Shown: in pieces, positions 8,027 to 16,837 of the stretch
How the letters are laid out: every line of letters starts with the position of its first letter
How positions within the stretch are numbered: position 1 is the stretch's first letter
From: Planctomycetia bacterium
GTDB lineage: Bacteria > Planctomycetota > Planctomycetia > Pirellulales > S012-138
NCBI GenBank assembly: GCA_016177915.1
Contig: JACOUI010000379.1
Span: 1 to 47,722, forward strand
Direction of reading: 5' to 3'
DNA: 47,722 nucleotides
Notes under the pieces: generated by a model
What the model saw: only the letters and a program-made list of their open reading frames with translations
Database searches by the model: none
What the model was told of the DNA's origin: nothing
Made by a program: the position numbers and the translations under genes

Positions 8027-9334
8027 TCATGCCGTCCGGTCGCCCAAAAGCTCCCCAATCGTCTCCCCGCTGCTGTACTGGATCGGCCGCTGCGTGCGGG
8101 AGATGTATTCCTTCGTGAAATTGATCCCCAGCGCGGCCAGCACCGTCGCGTGCAGGTCTTCGATGCCGTGCTTGCCCACGACTTTCTTGGGATCGCCGTC
8201 GGGGTCGGTCGCGCCGATGACGGTCCCACCGCGGAGTCCTCCGCCGGCCACGGCGAACGAAAAGCCTTGCGGCCAGTGGTCGCGGCCGTCGGTGGGGTTG
8301 ATCTTGGGCGTGCGGCCGAACTCGCCGCCGCAGAGGACGACCGTGCTTTTCAGGAGACCGCGCTCCTGGAGATCGGCGATGAGCGCGGCCAGCGCCGGGT
8401 CGAGCAGCTTTTTCTGCTCGTCTGTGCCCTCGAAGTTGCTCACGTGCGTGTCCCAGCCCGCCAGCGTGACCTCGACGCAGCGCACGCCCACGGCGATCAG
8501 CCGCCGCGCCGCCAGGCACGCCCGGCCGAAGGGCGTGTCGCCGTAGCGGGCGAGAAGGTCCCTCGGCTCTTCGGCGATTTCGAAGGCCTGGAGCTGGTCG
8601 GAGGTCATCATGCGCGTGGCGCGCTGGACGGTGTCGCCGTGCAGCGTTCGATTCACTTGGCGCTTCCGTCCCTGCGAGAACTGGCTTTCCACGACGCTCA
8701 GGTCGCGCAGCCGCTGCTCGAAACGCTCCTGGTCGACGCGCGCTGTCACATCGGGCACTTTTTGCCGCGGGTCGTAGGTCTTGAAGGCGTCCAGGTTGTC
8801 GCCCAGTTCGCCGCCGCGGCCCGGCCATTGGCCCGGCAGGATGGCCACGTGCCGCGGGATTTCCGTCCGCAGGCCCGACGGCAGCTCCTCCGGCAATTCC
8901 TTGCAGATGATCGCTCCGATGGCGGGATGAACGGCCGTCGGGTCGGGGGAATAGCCGGTCTTGACGAGGTACGTGCCGCGCTCGTGGTCGCCTTCCTTCG
9001 TGACCAGCGACCGCACGAGCGAGATCGAGTTCATCTGCTCGGCGACGCGCTCGAGACCCTTGGCGAGGCGGATCGCCGGCACGACGGTGGCGATGTCCTT
9101 CGTCGGGCCGCCGGTCGGGGCGCCCGGATGCGGGTCGAACGTCTCGAGCTGGCTGGGGCCGCCCTGCATCCACAGCAGGATGACCGACTGCGCCTGCGCA
9201 GTTCCCCTGGCGCGCTCTTCGCGCTGCGCGAGGACCTGCGCGACGGGACCGAGCCAGCCGGCGCCGGCGGCGCCGGCCAGGCCGGTGATTTTCAACCAGC
9301 CGCGGCGGTCGATCCTGTGTGTCAGTGGTTCCAT
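8027..9334 (-). CDS. DUF1501 family protein, Tat-exported, 435 aa
   Basis: The N-terminus has a twin-arginine signal (RRGWLKITGLAGAAGAG) followed by AQVLAQ, a likely cleavage region near residue 36. The body matches DUF1501, an alkaline-phosphatase/sulfatase-superfamily-like family abundant in planctomycetes. Landmarks are LLWMQGGPSQLETFDPHP (about 50-67), GHERGTY-like DHERGTYLVKTGYSP, GWDTH (about 280) and the C-terminal GGEFGRTPKIN and GRDHWP motifs. The reaction is not established for the family. It follows a DUF1549/DUF1553 gene on the same strand, the usual planctomycete pair, but the 174-base spacer between them holds a palindromic repeat. Length and start are normal for the family. Confidence 0.9.
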   Translation of the reverse strand: MEPLTHRIDRRGWLKITGLAGAAGAGWLGPVAQVLAQREERARGTAQAQSVILLWMQGGPSQLETFDPHPGAPTGGPTKDIATVVPAIRLAKGLERVAEQMNSISLVRSLVTKEGDHERGTYLVKTGYSPDPTAVHPAIGAIICKELPEELPSGLRTEIPRHVAILPGQWPGRGGELGDNLDAFKTYDPRQKVPDVTARVDQERFEQRLRDLSVVESQFSQGRKRQVNRTLHGDTVQRATRMMTSDQLQAFEIAEEPRDLLARYGDTPFGRACLAARRLIAVGVRCVEVTLAGWDTHVSNFEGTDEQKKLLDPALAALIADLQERGLLKSTVVLCGGEFGRTPKINPTDGRDHWPQGFSFAVAGGGLRGGTVIGATDPDGDPKKVVGKHGIEDLHATVLAALGINFTKEYISRTQRPIQYSSGETIGELLGDRTA

Positions 9335-9350
9335 GGCGATTCCGTGGCGT

Positions 9351-9488
9351 GTAGGGTGGGCGGAGCAAGCCCGGCCGTTGGTGGGCCTGCGCTCGCGTGA
9401 GATTGCACTAGCTGCGTTCGTGTCAGGATCGCGGCGTCACTGGCTTGCGACGCCCACCTTCGGTCGGCGCGAGCTTGGCCCACCCTAC
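9351..9488. repeat. GTAGGGTGGG palindromic element in the DUF1549-DUF1501 spacer
   Basis: The element starts GTAGGGTGGGCGGAGCAAGC (9351) and ends with the inverted partner GCGAGCTTGG-CCCACCCTAC (9469-9488). It contains inner CCACC/GGTGG pairs and fills most of the 174-base spacer. It looks like a non-autonomous palindromic (MITE/REP-like) repeat. Related copies are at 26941-27076 and 32654-32766. Confidence 0.75.
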
Positions 9489-9508
9489 AAGGCGGCCCAA
9501 GTGCGGCG

Positions 9509-11146
9509 CTAATGGTTCCATGAGAACTCCGTCGCATTCAACAACGTGGCGTAAATGTCCTCCATCGCGCGGCGGCGGTCGTTGTCCTGCGCCTCGCGCA
9601 GCTTCGCCGTGAAGTGGTCCCGCTCCTCGACGGTCGGCCGGCGGGTGAAGCAGGCCAGAAACGCCGCCTCCACGGCCAGCTTGTCGTCCGGCGCGAGCGA
9701 CGCGATCTGCGTCGACGCGTTGCTGACGATGTTCTCCTCCGTGCGGTCCTTCACCAATTCGCCGTTGAGCATCAAGAGCCGCTGGGGGATCGTGCCGGCG
9801 CGGAAGCCGAATTCGTCCTCGCCCACGTCGCCGTAGCGTTCGACGAACTGCCCCTGCTGAATGAGCCGCACGACGCGGAACAGCACGTGCGTGTTGTAAT
9901 CCAGCGTTTGCACCGACGCCGCCTGCAAGATGCTGCTAGACACCTGGTCGGGCCGCAGCCGCGTCATCGGGAACACCGCCCAGTGTTCGAGCGCGGCCTC
10001 CGCCTGGCCGTCCGACCACTCCTCGCGGTCGCGGCTATCGAGGCGAAAGACCTCCGTGGCCGTGATCAATTGGACCAGCCGCTGCACGTCGAACCCGTGC
10101 GCGGAAAAATCCTCGGCCAGGATATCCAGCGCCGGCTGCCGCGGCTTGTCCAGAGGAATATTGTCCACCGGCTCGATCAGCGGCTTGCCGAACAGGAGCG
10201 CCCAGACGCGGTTCACCGTCGCCCGTGCGAACGCGGGGTTGTCCTCGTGCGTCGCCCAAACGGCCAGGCGCTTCCGCGGGTTGTTGCGCGGCTCGGCGGG
10301 CAGCAGCTCCTTGGCGAAGGGCACGCCGGGGTCGTCGGTTCGTTTTTCGTGCGTGGCGTGGTGCTCCCACTCATACGGCCCGCGCTTCCGCTCGTCGCGG
10401 ACGCCCGTGAACGACGGCACCGTGCGGCCGAAAAACGCGGCCAGGTGATGGAAGTCGTCCTGCGTCCAGCGGTCGAAGGGATGATCGTGGCACTCGGCGC
10501 AGTCGACGCGGATGCCCAGGAACGCGCGATAGACCCGCGCCGCCACGAGCGTTTCATCGACGCCTTCGTTGGAGTCGGGCTTGACGGTGGCGGTGATGAA
10601 GTTCGTGGCGGGTTCGTCGGTCCACAGGCCGTCGCTGGCCACCAGGTCGCGGACCATCGCGTCATAGGGGCGGTTATCGTGAAGCTGGTCCGAGAGCCAC
10701 GAGGCAAACCGGCGGCGGCGGTAAATGAGGAAGGGCCCGTCGGCCACGCCCACGTAGGCCCGCGCCAGCCGCTCGGCCATGTAGTCGCTGTAGCGGCGGT
10801 CGTGGAGGAGGCCGAGCGTCCACCAGGCGATGCGGTCGGGCGTTTTCCGCCCCTCGAACATGCGGACTTCCTCGAGCGAGGGAACGGTGCCGGTGAGGGC
10901 CAGCGAGACACGGCGGGCGACGGTCAACTCGTCGGCCGGATGGGCCGTCGCGATGCCGAGCGATTTCCAGTCCTCGCGGAACGACGCGTTCACTTTTTGC
11001 AGCGTCGCCTGGAAGCTCTCGTCCTTGGGCAGCGACGGGGCGACGCGCCAGTTGTCGGGCTTGCCGCCGGGCAGCAGGCTGAAGGCGAAGCCGCCGGCCC
11101 CCGCCAGCACCACGCCGACAAACAACAGGTTTTTGGCCCAGGTCAT
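9509..11146 (-). CDS. DUF1549/DUF1553 protein with one c-type haem-like motif, 545 aa
   Basis: The protein has an N-terminal signal anchor (about residues 5-26). The DUF1549 part (about 45-235) ends in the diagnostic CAECHDHPFDRWTQDDF block (CxxCH at 216-220), and the DUF1553 part (about 285-545) includes NRVWALLFGKPL and the TEVFRLDS region. These proteins are exported, membrane-linked and found throughout planctomycetes, nearly always beside DUF1501 genes, as here. The role is not established, but the CxxCH suggests covalent haem or metal use in the cell envelope. It is shorter than many PSD1-type members because it lacks the N-terminal cytochrome domain. The ATG at 11146 is well placed before the signal segment. 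It is divergent from the membrane protein at 11387. Confidence 0.88.
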   Translation of the reverse strand: MTWAKNLLFVGVVLAGAGGFAFSLLPGGKPDNWRVAPSLPKDESFQATLQKVNASFREDWKSLGIATAHPADELTVARRVSLALTGTVPSLEEVRMFEGRKTPDRIAWWTLGLLHDRRYSDYMAERLARAYVGVADGPFLIYRRRRFASWLSDQLHDNRPYDAMVRDLVASDGLWTDEPATNFITATVKPDSNEGVDETLVAARVYRAFLGIRVDCAECHDHPFDRWTQDDFHHLAAFFGRTVPSFTGVRDERKRGPYEWEHHATHEKRTDDPGVPFAKELLPAEPRNNPRKRLAVWATHEDNPAFARATVNRVWALLFGKPLIEPVDNIPLDKPRQPALDILAEDFSAHGFDVQRLVQLITATEVFRLDSRDREEWSDGQAEAALEHWAVFPMTRLRPDQVSSSILQAASVQTLDYNTHVLFRVVRLIQQGQFVERYGDVGEDEFGFRAGTIPQRLLMLNGELVKDRTEENIVSNASTQIASLAPDDKLAVEAAFLACFTRRPTVEERDHFTAKLREAQDNDRRRAMEDIYATLLNATEFSWNH

Positions 11147-11343
11147 CGCGATGGTTCCCGTGGTGCGATCCGCCAGAGAGTATTCGTCCAGAGTCGCGGG
11201 TTGTTTGAGGCTTCCCGCTCCGCGGAACCAATAATATCCTTCCGTGGTAGCAATGCCGGGCGGGAAATCTGGAAACCTCCTCCCGGCCCCCAGTAGTATA
11301 ACCTTTTGCTAGGAAGGGAAGTTTCACGTGCAGTCAACCGTGG

Positions 11344-11370
11344 CTGGGGTCGAGCGCAGCGAGCCTCCAG
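11344..11370. repeat. short palindromic repeat, CTGGGGTCGAGCG type
   Basis: CTGGGGTCGAGCGCAGCGAG followed by CCTCCAG forms an imperfect hairpin. It lies 17 bases before the ATG of the membrane protein gene, inside the 240-base divergent spacer, and resembles a common planctomycete dispersed repeat. The rest of the spacer shows no gene. Confidence 0.5.
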
Positions 11371-11386
11371 TCAGCGACATAACGCA

Positions 11387-12676
11387 ATGCAGCCAATCAC
11401 GACGACGCCGACGCCCGCGCTGCCGAACGACGCACCTCTGGTTGCGGAAGCGCTGGCGGTCGCACCGCCGGCCGATAGCAACGGCGGCGCCACGGATGCC
11501 GTTGTCGTCGCGCAGCCTCTGCTTCCGCCGCCCAACCGAATCGGCGCGCCGACGGCGCCGCCCGCGGCAAGCTCACCCGTTGCACATCCCGTTATCCGCC
11601 GCGATCCCGTCGCCGCCGCGCTGGCCTGGTGCTTCTGGGCCGTGATCTCGATGTTCGGCGCAGCCACGATGATCGTCGTCCTGGCGGTCCTGGCCACGCT
11701 GCCGATTTTGCAATTTCTTAGCCTGGGGTACCTGCTGGCGGTCAGCGCCCGCATCGCGCGCTCCGGGCGCATCCGCGACGGGTTCATCGGGCTCCGCGCG
11801 GCGGGCGTGCTGGGAATCCTTGGGTTCTTTCTATATCTCTACTGGCTGGCTTTGAAGTTCGCCGCGTCGATGGCCGACAGCGCGCGGATCATCGCGCCGG
11901 GCAGCGGGGCAGCGGCCGGCTGGGCCGGCGGCGTCATGATCGGCCTATGGGTGCTGGGCGGCGTGGTGCTTTTGGCGTCGCTCGTGGCGTTTCTGATCTG
12001 GCCGCGGTTCTACGTTTTCCTGCGCGACGGCGTGTGGACGTTTTTCACGCGCCGGCTGTGGTACTACGCTTGGCTCGGCCTGCGCGGCTTCGTGGGGGGG
12101 CTCGTGTGGCTGGCCGTGCCGGTGTCGATGCTCGTCGTGGCGTCGCTGATTCCCGGCGCGGACCGGCCGATTGCGATTTTCGCCAGCACGATGCTGCGGC
12201 TGGTCGGCAGTTTTCTCCTGATGGTCGTCGTCATCTACGTGCCCTTTTTGCAGGGGCGGATGGCCGCCGCCAACCGGTTCGCGGAGGTGTTCGACATTTT
12301 GAGCGTGCGGGCGGAGTTTCGCCGGGCGCCGATCGCCTTCTGGCTGGCGGTCGTGACGACGCTGCTGTTCGCCTTGCCGCTGTACCTCCTCAAGATCGAG
12401 GTCGTGCCGCGCGACGCGGCGGCCCTGCCGGCCCTGTTCTTCGTGGTGTTCATCTTCCCGGCGCGGGTGCTGACCGGCTGGGCGATGGCCCGCGCGCGAA
12501 AGCGCGAGCGGCCGCGGCACTTTGTTTTTCGCCAGCTCGCACGGCTGGGGATGATCCCGGTGGCGGCGTTCTATGCGCTGATCGTCTTCTTCACGCAGTA
12601 CACGGGCTGGCACGGCGTGTGGGGGATGTACGAGCAGCACGCGTTCTTGCTGCCGGTGCCGTTTTTGGGGGTGTGA
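11387..12676 (+). CDS. polytopic membrane protein, 429 aa (DUF4013-like?)
   Basis: The first 70 residues are polar and rich in Pro/Ala/Thr. About eight hydrophobic segments follow, starting with one that ends LPILQFLSLGYLLAVSARIARSG and including LYLYWLALKF, GGVMIGLWVLGGVVLLASL, FLLMVVVIYVPFL, FWLAVVTTLLFALPLYLL and AAFYALIVFFTQYTGW. The LGYLL...ARSGRIRDG phrase recalls DUF4013-type proteins, but I am not certain. No catalytic motif is visible. The ATG at 11387 was preferred over an upstream start at 11306, because the extra 27 residues translate a dispersed repeat. It is probably an inner-membrane protein of unknown function, monocistronic. Confidence 0.7.
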   Translation: MQPITTTPTPALPNDAPLVAEALAVAPPADSNGGATDAVVVAQPLLPPPNRIGAPTAPPAASSPVAHPVIRRDPVAAALAWCFWAVISMFGAATMIVVLAVLATLPILQFLSLGYLLAVSARIARSGRIRDGFIGLRAAGVLGILGFFLYLYWLALKFAASMADSARIIAPGSGAAAGWAGGVMIGLWVLGGVVLLASLVAFLIWPRFYVFLRDGVWTFFTRRLWYYAWLGLRGFVGGLVWLAVPVSMLVVASLIPGADRPIAIFASTMLRLVGSFLLMVVVIYVPFLQGRMAAANRFAEVFDILSVRAEFRRAPIAFWLAVVTTLLFALPLYLLKIEVVPRDAAALPALFFVVFIFPARVLTGWAMARARKRERPRHFVFRQLARLGMIPVAAFYALIVFFTQYTGWHGVWGMYEQHAFLLPVPFLGV

Positions 12677-12828
12677 GCCCGGCGGCGCGACCTTCTGGCC
12701 GGCGAGCGTCTGGCGTCAGCCGGTCGCCGTGTGGTCCGACGATTCTCGTGCGAACCGGCGTAGCCCAAGTACCCCGCGGCGGGCTAGAATGAAGTGTCGC
12801 TCCAAGTCACGGTTCGCAAGGCTCCGCC

Positions 12829-13794
12829 ATGCTCCGAATTGAGTCCGTCAACATCAAGTGGTTTCGCGGAATCCGCGAGGGAAGCATCAGCGGCCTGACG
12901 GACGTGAACGTGCTCGTGGGGCGGAACAACTGCGGGAAGACGACGGTTGTTGAAGCGATCCTCCGATTGGCCGCGTCAGGGAGCGGCGAGCCGCGCGACG
13001 CCCTGGGTCGCAATCGCGACGCGATCGTGAGCACTTTCAGGAATGAGGCGTCGCCCATTGAGCCGTCAGCCTGGCACCAGTCAGACCAGTCCAGGCCCAT
13101 TGAAATCGCCGCTCGGATCTCCGACGAGGCGGAGAAGAACGCAGTCGTCCATCATTGGATTGGGACGGTGTCGCCGAAGACGCCATACGAGGAACATGGT
13201 GTCTCGCGTGACCAAGCAAAGGTCTTTCTGAAGGGAATCGCCTTTTTCCATCCTGCTGATGCGCGTGATCAACGAGTCGAGCGCAATGTCTGGCCTCAAT
13301 TGCTTGCAACCAGGAAGGACAAGTCGCTGACGCGCGCACTCAACAACGTTTTCGCGCTGAACGCCGACGGCTTCCAATTGCTCCCCGACCAGTCGCTCAT
13401 GGTGCTCTTCGAAAACGCGGGCGTACGCCTGGATGGCCAGGGCGATGGCACGCGCGCTGCTTTGCGTGCGCTCGTGCTCCTGGCGACACGCAAGTCAACG
13501 ATTTTCATCTTGGAGGAGCCCGAGTCCCACCAGCATCCGGGGTCCCTGGAACGGTTTGCGCAGGCCCTTTGCAAACAAGCGCGCGAGCAACAGGTTCAAC
13601 TCATTCTCTCGACGCACAGCGGGGAATGTGTGCGAGCTTTCTTGAAGGGAGCGGAGGCAGCACAGTCGGAAGCGGCGGTCTTCCATCTGACGCTCGAGGA
13701 TGGCAAGTTCGACGCACGGCGTCTCGATGCAGAGGCGGTCGAGACGCTTCAGGGCACGGGCATCGACGTGCGGGCACTAGACCTTTATGCCTGA
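12829..13794 (+). CDS. OLD/RecF-like AAA ATPase, 321 aa, first gene of ATPase-TOPRIM module
   Basis: The protein begins with the SMC/RecF/OLD-type N-terminus (LRIESVNIKWFRGI), then has Walker A GRNNCGKT (31-38). A DGTRAALRAL segment at about 205-214 sits where the ABC-type signature belongs. Walker B is IFILEEPESHQHP (about 225-237), with the catalytic-type Glu pair, and an ILSTHSGE switch-His loop is near 259-266. There is no long coiled coil and no fused nuclease, so it is a short AAA_15/AAA_21-type ATPase of about 320 residues. Its last 8 bases overlap the start of the next gene, which encodes a TOPRIM-like protein. That is the layout of split OLD systems and of PARIS (AriA-AriB), so a DNA- or phage-sensing role is inferred. 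GC is lower than the neighbours (13201-13260 is 50% by count), which suggests transfer. Confidence 0.85.
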   Translation: MLRIESVNIKWFRGIREGSISGLTDVNVLVGRNNCGKTTVVEAILRLAASGSGEPRDALGRNRDAIVSTFRNEASPIEPSAWHQSDQSRPIEIAARISDEAEKNAVVHHWIGTVSPKTPYEEHGVSRDQAKVFLKGIAFFHPADARDQRVERNVWPQLLATRKDKSLTRALNNVFALNADGFQLLPDQSLMVLFENAGVRLDGQGDGTRAALRALVLLATRKSTIFILEEPESHQHPGSLERFAQALCKQAREQQVQLILSTHSGECVRAFLKGAEAAQSEAAVFHLTLEDGKFDARRLDAEAVETLQGTGIDVRALDLYA

Positions 13795-14560
13795 CCCAAG
13801 GCTGATTCGAATCTACTACGAAGGCGACGACGATCGGAGCCTGCTGCAGGGCCTTCAGTCGGCCAAGCTGCTGCCGGCGGAATGCGAGCTTGCACTGCGG
13901 CAGGATAAAAAGAGGGCCGGCGGTCGGGAGGGACTGTTTGCTGAACTGGCGCCGTTTGTCCGCCCGGAGAACGGCGTGGCAGGGCGCGCCATCGTCGTTT
14001 TGGACCTCGACGACAACACGCCGGAAAAGCTCGCCGCGTGGTTCCGACGGCAATTGACCAAGGCGCTCCGGGCCGATGCGGCGTCAATGCGGGAAGTGCA
14101 ATCGCCAAGGCCCGGCGTTGTGATGTTCTCCATTACAAAGGGAGAGCACACCGGCTGCGCCGTGCTCATTCCGCTGGGCTTGCCCGATGACGAAGAGTTG
14201 CGCAAAACCTTGGGTATCGAGAGATTTGCCCTTGACGACTACGTCCTGCGGCTGGTGCGGGAACGACGCGTGTACGAGTCCGTGTCCGACCTCAGGGGCG
14301 CGAAGTATGACGTGGCGATGCGGAAGATGACCGAGGTGGCCGACCTGCTTCGGAAAAATGGGCTTGCCGTGCGGCAGTCCAAGCGGTTGCTTCATATTTT
14401 GCGGGCCACGGCGGGAGTCCGCCCAAGTTCTGCGGAGTTCATCCATCAGCTCATGAAGGGCGCGGCGAAGGTGCTGACCGAGGGCGAATTTCGATCGTTG
14501 TTCAGCCCGCTCGCCGACGACATCGCCGAGGCGGCAAAGCTCCTTGCACAAGTTCCCTGA
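13787..14560 (+). CDS. TOPRIM-like protein (DUF3226/DUF4435-like), 257 aa, second gene of ATPase-TOPRIM module
   Basis: The start overlaps the ATPase gene by 8 bases, so the two are translationally coupled. Residues 8-20 read RIYYEGDDDRSLL, the TOPRIM beta1-Glu motif (E12), and residues 69-77 read IVVLDLDDN, the DxD motif (D73, D75). Between them is a basic segment. Later sections (about 110-257) contain ITKGEHTGCAVLIPLGLPDD and helix-rich sequence with no other motif I know. TOPRIM nucleases of OLD, PARIS and Gabija use such Glu/DxD sites for Mg-dependent cleavage; whether this one is active is not shown. The closest named families from memory are DUF3226 and DUF4435. It converges on the S9 peptidase gene with 88 bases between. 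Confidence 0.75.
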   Translation: MPDPRLIRIYYEGDDDRSLLQGLQSAKLLPAECELALRQDKKRAGGREGLFAELAPFVRPENGVAGRAIVVLDLDDNTPEKLAAWFRRQLTKALRADAASMREVQSPRPGVVMFSITKGEHTGCAVLIPLGLPDDEELRKTLGIERFALDDYVLRLVRERRVYESVSDLRGAKYDVAMRKMTEVADLLRKNGLAVRQSKRLLHILRATAGVRPSSAEFIHQLMKGAAKVLTEGEFRSLFSPLADDIAEAAKLLAQVP

Positions 14561-14648
14561 GTCATCGGAGCGGCGCTGACCGCCGAAGTTTCAGAGTCAT
14601 GACACTCAAGACTACCAGCATCGTCATCCTGAAAATCTCGGAGCATTT

Positions 14649-16820
14649 TTAGTTTCGCGTTGCCGCCTTCACGTGTTTCTCCATCCACGCCCAGACCTCC
14701 CCCACCACCGTCACGATCGACTCCCGCGCCTCGTAGCCGTGTCCCTCGTGCGGCAAGAGCACCAGCCGCGCCGTTTTCCCCAGGCCCTTCAGCGCCTGGT
14801 AAAACCGCTCGCTCTGCATCGGGTACGTGCCGGAGTTCTCGTCGGCCTGGCCGTGGATCAACAGCAGCGGCCGGCGGATTTTGTCGGCGTGGTAGAAGGG
14901 GGAGAGCCGGGCGTAGGCGTCGGGCGACTGCCACAGGGTGCGCTCCTCGTACTGGAAGCCGAAGGGCGTGAGCGTGCGGTTGTAGGCCCCGCTCTGGGCG
15001 ATCCCGGCGCAAAACAGATCGCAGTGGGCCAAGAGGCTCGCCGCCATCGCCGCTCCGTAGGAATGTCCGCCGACGGCGATGCGTCTGGGGTCGGCCACGC
15101 CGCGGCGCACGACCTCGTCGATGGCCGCTTGCGCCCCGGCCACAAGCTGCTCGAGGTGCGTGTCGTTCGGCTCCTTGCTCCCCTCGCCGACGATCGCCAG
15201 CGTCGGCCCCTCCAAAACGGCGTATCCCTGTGTGAGCCAGAGCAACGGCGAATAAGGAAACACCCGCACGAACCGGTGCGGCGAATCGGTCAACTGCCCG
15301 GCCAGTTCGGCGTTTTTGAACTCCCGCGGATAGGCCCAGACGAGTGCGGGGAGCGGGCCATCGTCTTCGGTCCAGCCGGGGGGCGTGTGGAGGCGGGCCG
15401 TACACTCCAGGCCGTCGGCACGCTTGTATCGCAATAGTTCCCGCCGCGCCTCCTTGAGCTGCGGCGTGGGATGGGGAAATCGCGTCAGCGGCCGCAAGGG
15501 GCCGCGCGACAGGTCGCGGACGAAGCAATTGGGAGGCGCGGCGAGCGATTCCTGCTGCGTGACAAGGAGCGTGCGGGCGTCGTCCAGAAACGCGACGGCC
15601 GATTCGTAAAACGGAAACTCGCACTGCCAGAGCCGCGTCGCCTGCCGCGTGCCAAGGTCGAACCGGTCCACAAACGGCCGGCTCCCCTCCGGGGAATCGC
15701 CGCCGCCGGCGAAATAAACGCAGCCGCCCGGCCCGCGCAGCAGGACGCGCTCCCCGGCGCGGTTCCGCTTCGTGAGCGGCATGCCCGGGTCGCCGTAGCG
15801 GTCCTCGAACGAGCGGTCGAGCACGAGTTCCGGCGCGGCGCCGGCGCGGTCGGGCCGCAGCCGCCACAGCCGCTCGCGGCGCGTCTTCCACCACGCCAGG
15901 TCGCATGGCGCATCGGCCCGCCAGTGGACCTGCCGCGGCCCGCGGCGCACGGCATCCATGGCCACTCCCACGTCGTCGGCCAGCGGCAGATCCGCGATAA
16001 GTCGCGTTGTCCCCCCGTCCGGCGACCAGACTTCGATCCGCCGCGGGAATCGCGAGGCGGGAACGACGTACGAGTACGGCCGGCACAGCCTTTCGACCAG
16101 CAGCCACTGTCCGTCGGGCGACGGATCGGCCGCCGTGAAAGCGCCCGGCTGCGCAAGCGGCGTGACGCGGCCATCCAGGTCGACCCGCGCAAGCTGCGAC
16201 GAAAGGTAATGATCGAAGAGCACCGCGTCCTGCTCGTTCCTGAGGAGGTCCTGAAACGTCCTTCCAGGCGTCGAGCGGCCGACATTTTCTTGCACGATAG
16301 GAGCGACGTTCGGCGCCGGTTCGGGCAGCGGCTCGTGCGCCGGCGGAACGAAGCGGCAAATGAGCGAGCGGCCGTCGGGATGCCATTGAAATGGCGTGCC
16401 CGCGACCGCGTTCAGTCGATCGTCGCCGAGCGGCCTTGCCCGTGCGGACGCAACGTCGACCAGCCAGAGCCTACACGCCCGCTCGTCCTGGAGATAACAC
16501 GCCAGGTGGGCCGCAACGGGCGACCAGACGGCCGCGGCAATCCTCGCGCCGCGCGGAAAACCCTCGATGGAGTGCTCCTTGCCGCCGTCAACCTCCAAAA
16601 GCGAAAGCTTCGCGAAGTGCCCGCCGCGGCCCTTCCCCCAATTCAGCGGATCGAGCCGCAAGCCCGCCAGCCGCAGCTCGCGCCGCGCCAGCTCAGCAAT
16701 CGGCGGTAGGTCGGATGGCTGGGCGACGAGCAGCCAGCGCCGATCGGGGCTGAGGCCGACGACCGGCAGCTTCGGCGCGTCGATCAGGTCGATCAAGACT
16801 TGCGGGAGCGTTTTTTCCAT
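14649..16820 (-). CDS. S9-family prolyl-oligopeptidase-like serine peptidase, 723 aa
   Basis: The N-terminal 430 or so residues form a beta-propeller-like region. The C-terminal alpha/beta-hydrolase domain (about 440-723) carries the catalytic triad: Ser in GGHSYGAA (about 587), Asp in HGQADENSG (about 660) and His in PHEGHGYE (about 694). This is the S9C/S9B-like arrangement of dipeptidyl and acylaminoacyl peptidases that cut short peptides. No signal peptide is visible, so a cytoplasmic location is likely. I chose the ATG at 16820; a GTG at 16841 would overlap the carB stop by four bases and add seven residues. It is 17 bases downstream of carB and probably shares its transcript, but no functional link to carbamoyl phosphate is evident. 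Confidence 0.88.
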   Translation of the reverse strand: MEKTLPQVLIDLIDAPKLPVVGLSPDRRWLLVAQPSDLPPIAELARRELRLAGLRLDPLNWGKGRGGHFAKLSLLEVDGGKEHSIEGFPRGARIAAAVWSPVAAHLACYLQDERACRLWLVDVASARARPLGDDRLNAVAGTPFQWHPDGRSLICRFVPPAHEPLPEPAPNVAPIVQENVGRSTPGRTFQDLLRNEQDAVLFDHYLSSQLARVDLDGRVTPLAQPGAFTAADPSPDGQWLLVERLCRPYSYVVPASRFPRRIEVWSPDGGTTRLIADLPLADDVGVAMDAVRRGPRQVHWRADAPCDLAWWKTRRERLWRLRPDRAGAAPELVLDRSFEDRYGDPGMPLTKRNRAGERVLLRGPGGCVYFAGGGDSPEGSRPFVDRFDLGTRQATRLWQCEFPFYESAVAFLDDARTLLVTQQESLAAPPNCFVRDLSRGPLRPLTRFPHPTPQLKEARRELLRYKRADGLECTARLHTPPGWTEDDGPLPALVWAYPREFKNAELAGQLTDSPHRFVRVFPYSPLLWLTQGYAVLEGPTLAIVGEGSKEPNDTHLEQLVAGAQAAIDEVVRRGVADPRRIAVGGHSYGAAMAASLLAHCDLFCAGIAQSGAYNRTLTPFGFQYEERTLWQSPDAYARLSPFYHADKIRRPLLLIHGQADENSGTYPMQSERFYQALKGLGKTARLVLLPHEGHGYEARESIVTVVGEVWAWMEKHVKAATRN

Positions 16821-16837
16821 GCGATTTCGCGTGCAGA

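Noticed and set aside
9614-11296. A 560-codon plus-strand frame opposite the DUF1549/1553 gene
   Set aside because: The minus-strand frame carries the diagnostic CAECHDHPFDRW and other family motifs; the plus frame has none.
11306-11386. Upstream extension of the membrane protein from 11306
   Set aside because: The extra 27 residues translate a dispersed repeat and are not part of the protein's hydrophobic pattern.
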